Positions 6,412 through 8,706 of a DNA stretch of 8,706 nucleotides are shown here, piece after piece. The position numbers were made by a program, and so were the translations under genes. Every line of letters begins with the position of its first letter. Within the stretch, counting starts at the first letter, position 1. Location: NCBI GenBank assembly GCA_027307295.1, contig DAHUXF010000104.1, positions 1 to 8,706 on the forward strand, given 5' to 3'. Under the pieces are notes generated by a model. It was not told the origin of the DNA. It saw nothing but the letters and a program-made list of their open reading frames with translations, and did not search any database. The stretch comes from Acidobacteriaceae bacterium (GTDB taxonomy: Bacteria; Acidobacteriota; Terriglobia; Terriglobales; Acidobacteriaceae).

Positions 6412-7338
6412 ATGAAGAATTACCTATTGTCGCTATCACTGGCCGCCGCGTTCGCAGTTCCTGCGGTTGCGCAACAGAATTCACAGAACACCACACCTTC
6501 AGATCAACCCCAGGCGCAACAGACGCAGACCACGGATCAGGGAGCCACTGGCAAAGATCCGTTGACCTATCAGCGTAAAGAAGGTTTCTGGGGACACATG
6601 AACCCCTTTGCCCGCAAGAAGTATGTCAACCGGCAGCTCGATCCTATCCGTGGCCGCGTGAATGAGCTGGATGAACTCACCGCGAAGAATGCCAAGATGA
6701 TCGCTGACGTGGACTCGCGGGCCACCGAAGGCATCCGCAACGCCATGAGCAAGGCCAATGAGGCCGATACGCATGCGCTGGATGCAGGCAATCGCGCCAA
6801 TCAGGCGCAGCAGACGGCGCAGCAGGCGCATACCCGCATCGCCACCGTGGAAGATACGGTCAGCAAGATTGATCAGTATCAGCCCGTCACCCAGGCTGAA
6901 ATCCGCTTCCGCCCCGGCCAAAGCGCCCTGAGCAAGAATGCGAAAGACGCTCTGGACCAGATGGCGACCTCATTGAAGAACCAGAAGGGCTACATCGTGG
7001 AAGTGCAGGGCTTTTCGCCCGGCAACGGCACCGTCGCGATTGAGAACTCGCGTGATATGGCGCAGATGGTGGTCCGTTACCTGGTCCTGAACCATGAGAT
7101 TCCGGTGTACCGCATCTATACCGTTGGCATGGGCAACGCTCCCATCCAGGCGGAAGACGGCAAAATCCGCCGCCAGAAGGGTGGACGCGTTGAGATCAGC
7201 CTCCTGAAGAACGGCCTGGGTGATATTAATGCCAGCAACAATGCGGCTCCGGCCACCAGCGGTGTGACCGCCACCCCGACGACCACCACACCACCGCCCA
7301 CAACGGACCAGCCAGCACAGAAACCACCGCAACGGTAA
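6412..7338 (+). CDS. Exported OmpA-like protein with coiled coil and degenerate OmpA domain, 308 aa
   Basis: Start 6412 is chosen because the protein then opens with a clean signal peptide (MKNYLLSLSLAAAFAVPAVA, cut before QQ) and GGAGG (6396-6400) lies 11 bases upstream. An in-frame ATG at 6325 would bury the signal under 29 odd residues. Residues 21-50 are Q/T/D-rich. Residues 53-80 (RKEGFWGHMNPFARKKYVNR and following) are an unusual conserved-looking block. Residues 80-155 form a heptad-like Ala/Asn/Gln-rich coiled coil. Residues 156-266 form an OmpA C-terminal-like fold: EIRFRPGQSALSKNAKDAL (163-181), YIVEVQGFSPG (194-204), YRIYTVGMGNAPI (233-245) and GRVEI (258-262). Residues 275-308 are a T/P-rich tail. 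The aspartate of the usual GHTD is proline (P203) and the arginine of SxxRA is methionine (M216), so normal diaminopimelate binding is doubtful. The protein is probably periplasmic or outer-membrane-associated; I see no beta-barrel domain. A strong terminator follows. Confidence 0.88.
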   Translation: MKNYLLSLSLAAAFAVPAVAQQNSQNTTPSDQPQAQQTQTTDQGATGKDPLTYQRKEGFWGHMNPFARKKYVNRQLDPIRGRVNELDELTAKNAKMIADVDSRATEGIRNAMSKANEADTHALDAGNRANQAQQTAQQAHTRIATVEDTVSKIDQYQPVTQAEIRFRPGQSALSKNAKDALDQMATSLKNQKGYIVEVQGFSPGNGTVAIENSRDMAQMVVRYLVLNHEIPVYRIYTVGMGNAPIQAEDGKIRRQKGGRVEISLLKNGLGDINASNNAAPATSGVTATPTTTTPPPTTDQPAQKPPQR

Positions 7339-7360
7339 GCAATAAACAGTTTTATCAATC

Positions 7361-7393
7361 AACCCCTCTTACTGAATGGTAAGAGGGGTTTTT
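7361..7393 (+). terminator. Intrinsic terminator of the OmpA-like gene
   Basis: AACCCCTCTTAC (7361-7372) and GTAAGAGGGGTT (7379-7390) form a perfect 12-bp stem with a 6-base TGAATG loop, followed by TTTTT (7389-7393, partly in the stem). It begins 22 bases after the stop codon. The minus-strand side lacks a good U-tract, so it mainly stops plus-strand transcription. Confidence 0.94.
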
Positions 7394-7396
7394 CCT

Positions 7397-7412
7397 CAGG
7401 GCCGACGCATCT
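7397..7412. repeat. IS terminal inverted repeat, transposase 3' end (IRR)
   Basis: CAGGGCCGACGCATCT is identical to the reverse complement of 8550-8565. Beyond it the left end continues AAAT and the other end TAAAT, so similarity extends with a one-base indel. The transposase stop codon (7411-7413) overlaps the repeat. Confidence 0.93.
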
Positions 7413-8505
7413 AAATCCCCAAGATTTTGAGCAGGTAAGGATGATCCCAGCCGGCTTTGAGACGTTTGCCATGAATGCCAAGCTTGGAAGTTTTGTCCTG
7501 TCTTAGCAAGTTGAGAGCAATACGTTTGAGCAGGGAGAAGTTCTGTGCCGCATGTTTTTGCCGCTTGCGATCCAGGTCTTCGCCGAAGCTGACATCGAGC
7601 GCCCAATGCAGTTTGTTTTCGATGCCCCAGTGCTGGCGGACGGCTTGGTTCAACCGGACGGCGTCTGGCGGGAGGCTGGTGATGTAATATCGGGTCTCCC
7701 GTTCCGTAACCCCGGTGGCTTTGTGATAGCGCTCCGCCTCGATCCTAACCAAACCCCGCAAGCCGGCCCATTCCCCCGCCTGTTCCACTAAACTTAGATC
7801 TGCCAGCACCGCACAGGTGCGCCGTTCCACGCGTCCGTGACCGCAATCGATTTGCTCGGCCACTGCATCAGCGGGCAACATCTGGAAGGAATCCCGGACT
7901 CCTTCCAGGAGATGGCCTTGATTCTCTTTTACCGCCAGAACGTAGTCTGCCTGCTTGCCCAGGATCTGTTGCGCGATGTTCTTCTGACAGCCCATTGCGT
8001 CGATGGTTACCACTGTTCGGCTCAACTCCAGAGCCGCAAGCAGTTTAGGAATGGCTGTGATTTCGTTGGACTTTTCTTCCACCTTGCGCTGGCCCAGCAC
8101 CAGATTGTTGCTGTTGGCCCAGGCTGAAACCATATGCACCAGGGCTGACTTGCCTCGCTCCCGTGTGCCGCACAAGGCTTTGCCGTCGATACTGACCACC
8201 TCGCCCGCCGTCAACTGGGCGATGGAACTCACCCAGGCCACGAATCCCTTTTCCATTTCCCCCGGGTCCAGGGCCGCGATCACCCGGTTGAAGGTATCGT
8301 GGGAGGGAATTCCCCCAGGTAGCTTCAGAAACGTTTTTAACCAATCCACCTTGGCCTGCCCATAATCCTCAATCTCATTCCAACTGTCGGCTCCGCTCAA
8401 TACCGCCGCGATGGCGATCAATAGAATCTCTTCCAGCAGGTGTTCCCGCGTTCGCTCCACTCGCGGGTCCCGTAACTCCGCAAAATACTTCAGGGGATTC
8501 TCCAT
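7411..8505 (-). CDS. ISAs1-family DDE transposase, intact, 364 aa
   Basis: This enzyme cuts and joins the ends of its own IS. The N-terminal region (about 1-95, MENPLKYFAELRDPRVERTREH onward in part) is the ISAs1-type domain associated with DDE transposases. The RNase-H-like catalytic core supplies D107 in VSIDGKA, D169 in VTIDAMGCQ, and E296 in the AVRQHWGIENKLHW block, which carries the R290/E296 signature; the typical LDVSFGED follows at 303-310. The length matches the family's usual 350-380 residues, and there is no frameshift or internal stop. GGGGAG directly abuts the ATG, and GGGAG (8519-8523) lies 13 bases upstream, so neither is an ideal ribosome-binding site; weak translation is common in IS genes. 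It converges on the OmpA-like gene. Confidence 0.96.
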   Translation of the reverse strand: MENPLKYFAELRDPRVERTREHLLEEILLIAIAAVLSGADSWNEIEDYGQAKVDWLKTFLKLPGGIPSHDTFNRVIAALDPGEMEKGFVAWVSSIAQLTAGEVVSIDGKALCGTRERGKSALVHMVSAWANSNNLVLGQRKVEEKSNEITAIPKLLAALELSRTVVTIDAMGCQKNIAQQILGKQADYVLAVKENQGHLLEGVRDSFQMLPADAVAEQIDCGHGRVERRTCAVLADLSLVEQAGEWAGLRGLVRIEAERYHKATGVTERETRYYITSLPPDAVRLNQAVRQHWGIENKLHWALDVSFGEDLDRKRQKHAAQNFSLLKRIALNLLRQDKTSKLGIHGKRLKAGWDHPYLLKILGI

Positions 8506-8549
8506 CTCCCCATCTCATCTCCCTAAACCTCTCTCGCATATAGCATTTA

Positions 8550-8565
8550 AGATGCGTCGGCCCTG
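8550..8565. repeat. IS terminal inverted repeat, transposase 5' end (IRL)
   Basis: AGATGCGTCGGCCCTG is the exact reverse complement of 7397-7412. It lies 44 bases upstream of the transposase start codon. Confidence 0.93.
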
Positions 8566-8706
8566 GGGAGACCATGCTATAGAAACGCAAAAACGAAGCT
8601 TGACCTGAGTGACGGCAATATATAGGCCCGTGCCGTCCTTCGTCCGTTTGCGCTAATTTCCTTTTTGGGCAAGATCAGTCAAAGATGGTCAACATTACGA
8701 GACGTC
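8566..8706. other. Non-coding flank to the right of the IS
   Basis: These 141 bases show no convincing gene. TTGACC (8600-8605) precedes an AT-rich ATATATA stretch, but the spacing to any -10-like hexamer is short (13-15 bases). An ATG at 8685 opens a frame that runs out of the window after a few codons and has no ribosome-binding site. A gene may begin just beyond the right edge. Confidence 0.4.
8611..8637. repeat. 7-bp inverted repeat in the right flank of the IS
   Basis: GACGGCA (8611-8617) and TGCCGTC (8631-8637) pair perfectly around a 13-base loop that contains ATATATAGG. No T-run follows on either strand, so it is not an intrinsic terminator. It could be an operator-like site or chance. 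Confidence 0.35.

Larger units (their letters stand above)
7397..8565 (-). mobile_element. Complete ISAs1-family insertion sequence, 1,169 bp
   Basis: Both ends carry the same 16-base terminal sequence CAGGGCCGACGCATCT in opposite orientation, and a single full-length transposase gene fills the space between. Size, one-gene organisation and transposase type fit the ISAs1 family. The flanks (TTTTTCCT left, GGGAGACC right) do not match, so the 8-10 bp target duplication typical of the family is absent. The element starts three bases after the U-tract of the OmpA-like gene's terminator. The intact ORF and identical ends suggest a fairly recent copy. Confidence 0.94.

Noticed and set aside
8003..8365. 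Plus-strand frames inside the IS
   Set aside because: They are antisense to an intact transposase and show no domain; known ISAs1-family elements carry a single gene.

Overview
The window reads as a chromosomal segment of a Gram-negative bacterium. The gene set suggests Acidobacteriota: a PQQ-type sorbosone dehydrogenase relative, a very long secreted TPR protein, and a coiled-coil OmpA-like protein with a Q/P/T-rich tail. This assignment is inferred from remembered family resemblance, not from a search. Base composition looks even and moderately GC-rich, and genes are separated by real intergenic gaps rather than packed into operons.

Layout, left to right. (1) Positions 1-655 on the minus strand hold the N-terminal 218 residues of an exported sorbosone/glucose-dehydrogenase-like protein, cut by the window edge. 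(2) Divergent from it is purH (813-2381), the bifunctional enzyme of the last two steps of IMP synthesis. (3) A 117-base gap carries a candidate promoter bracketed by a perfect 8-bp inverted repeat and leads into a 702-residue exported TPR protein (2499-4607). (4) A 383-base gap (4608-4990) has no confident gene, only two tiny ORFs. (5) A dGTPase-like HD-domain phosphohydrolase follows (4991-6124), with a -10-like box placed where a leaderless mRNA would need it. (6) A 287-base leader, with competing hairpins around the ribosome-binding site, precedes an OmpA-like exported protein (6412-7338). Its OmpA domain lacks the two residues that normally bind peptidoglycan. (7) A textbook intrinsic terminator (7361-7393) ends that gene. 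Three bases further on begins a complete 1,169-bp ISAs1-family insertion sequence (7397-8565) with perfect 16-bp terminal repeats and an intact transposase on the minus strand. (8) The last 141 bases are non-coding flank.

The genes do not form one pathway. purH and the dGTPase both act on purine nucleotides. The TPR, OmpA-like and dehydrogenase proteins are all exported. I did not find a convincing new multi-gene system. The most interesting signals are regulatory (the bracketed TPR promoter and the ompA-like leader), the degenerate OmpA domain, and the IS lodged beside a terminator without a visible target duplication.
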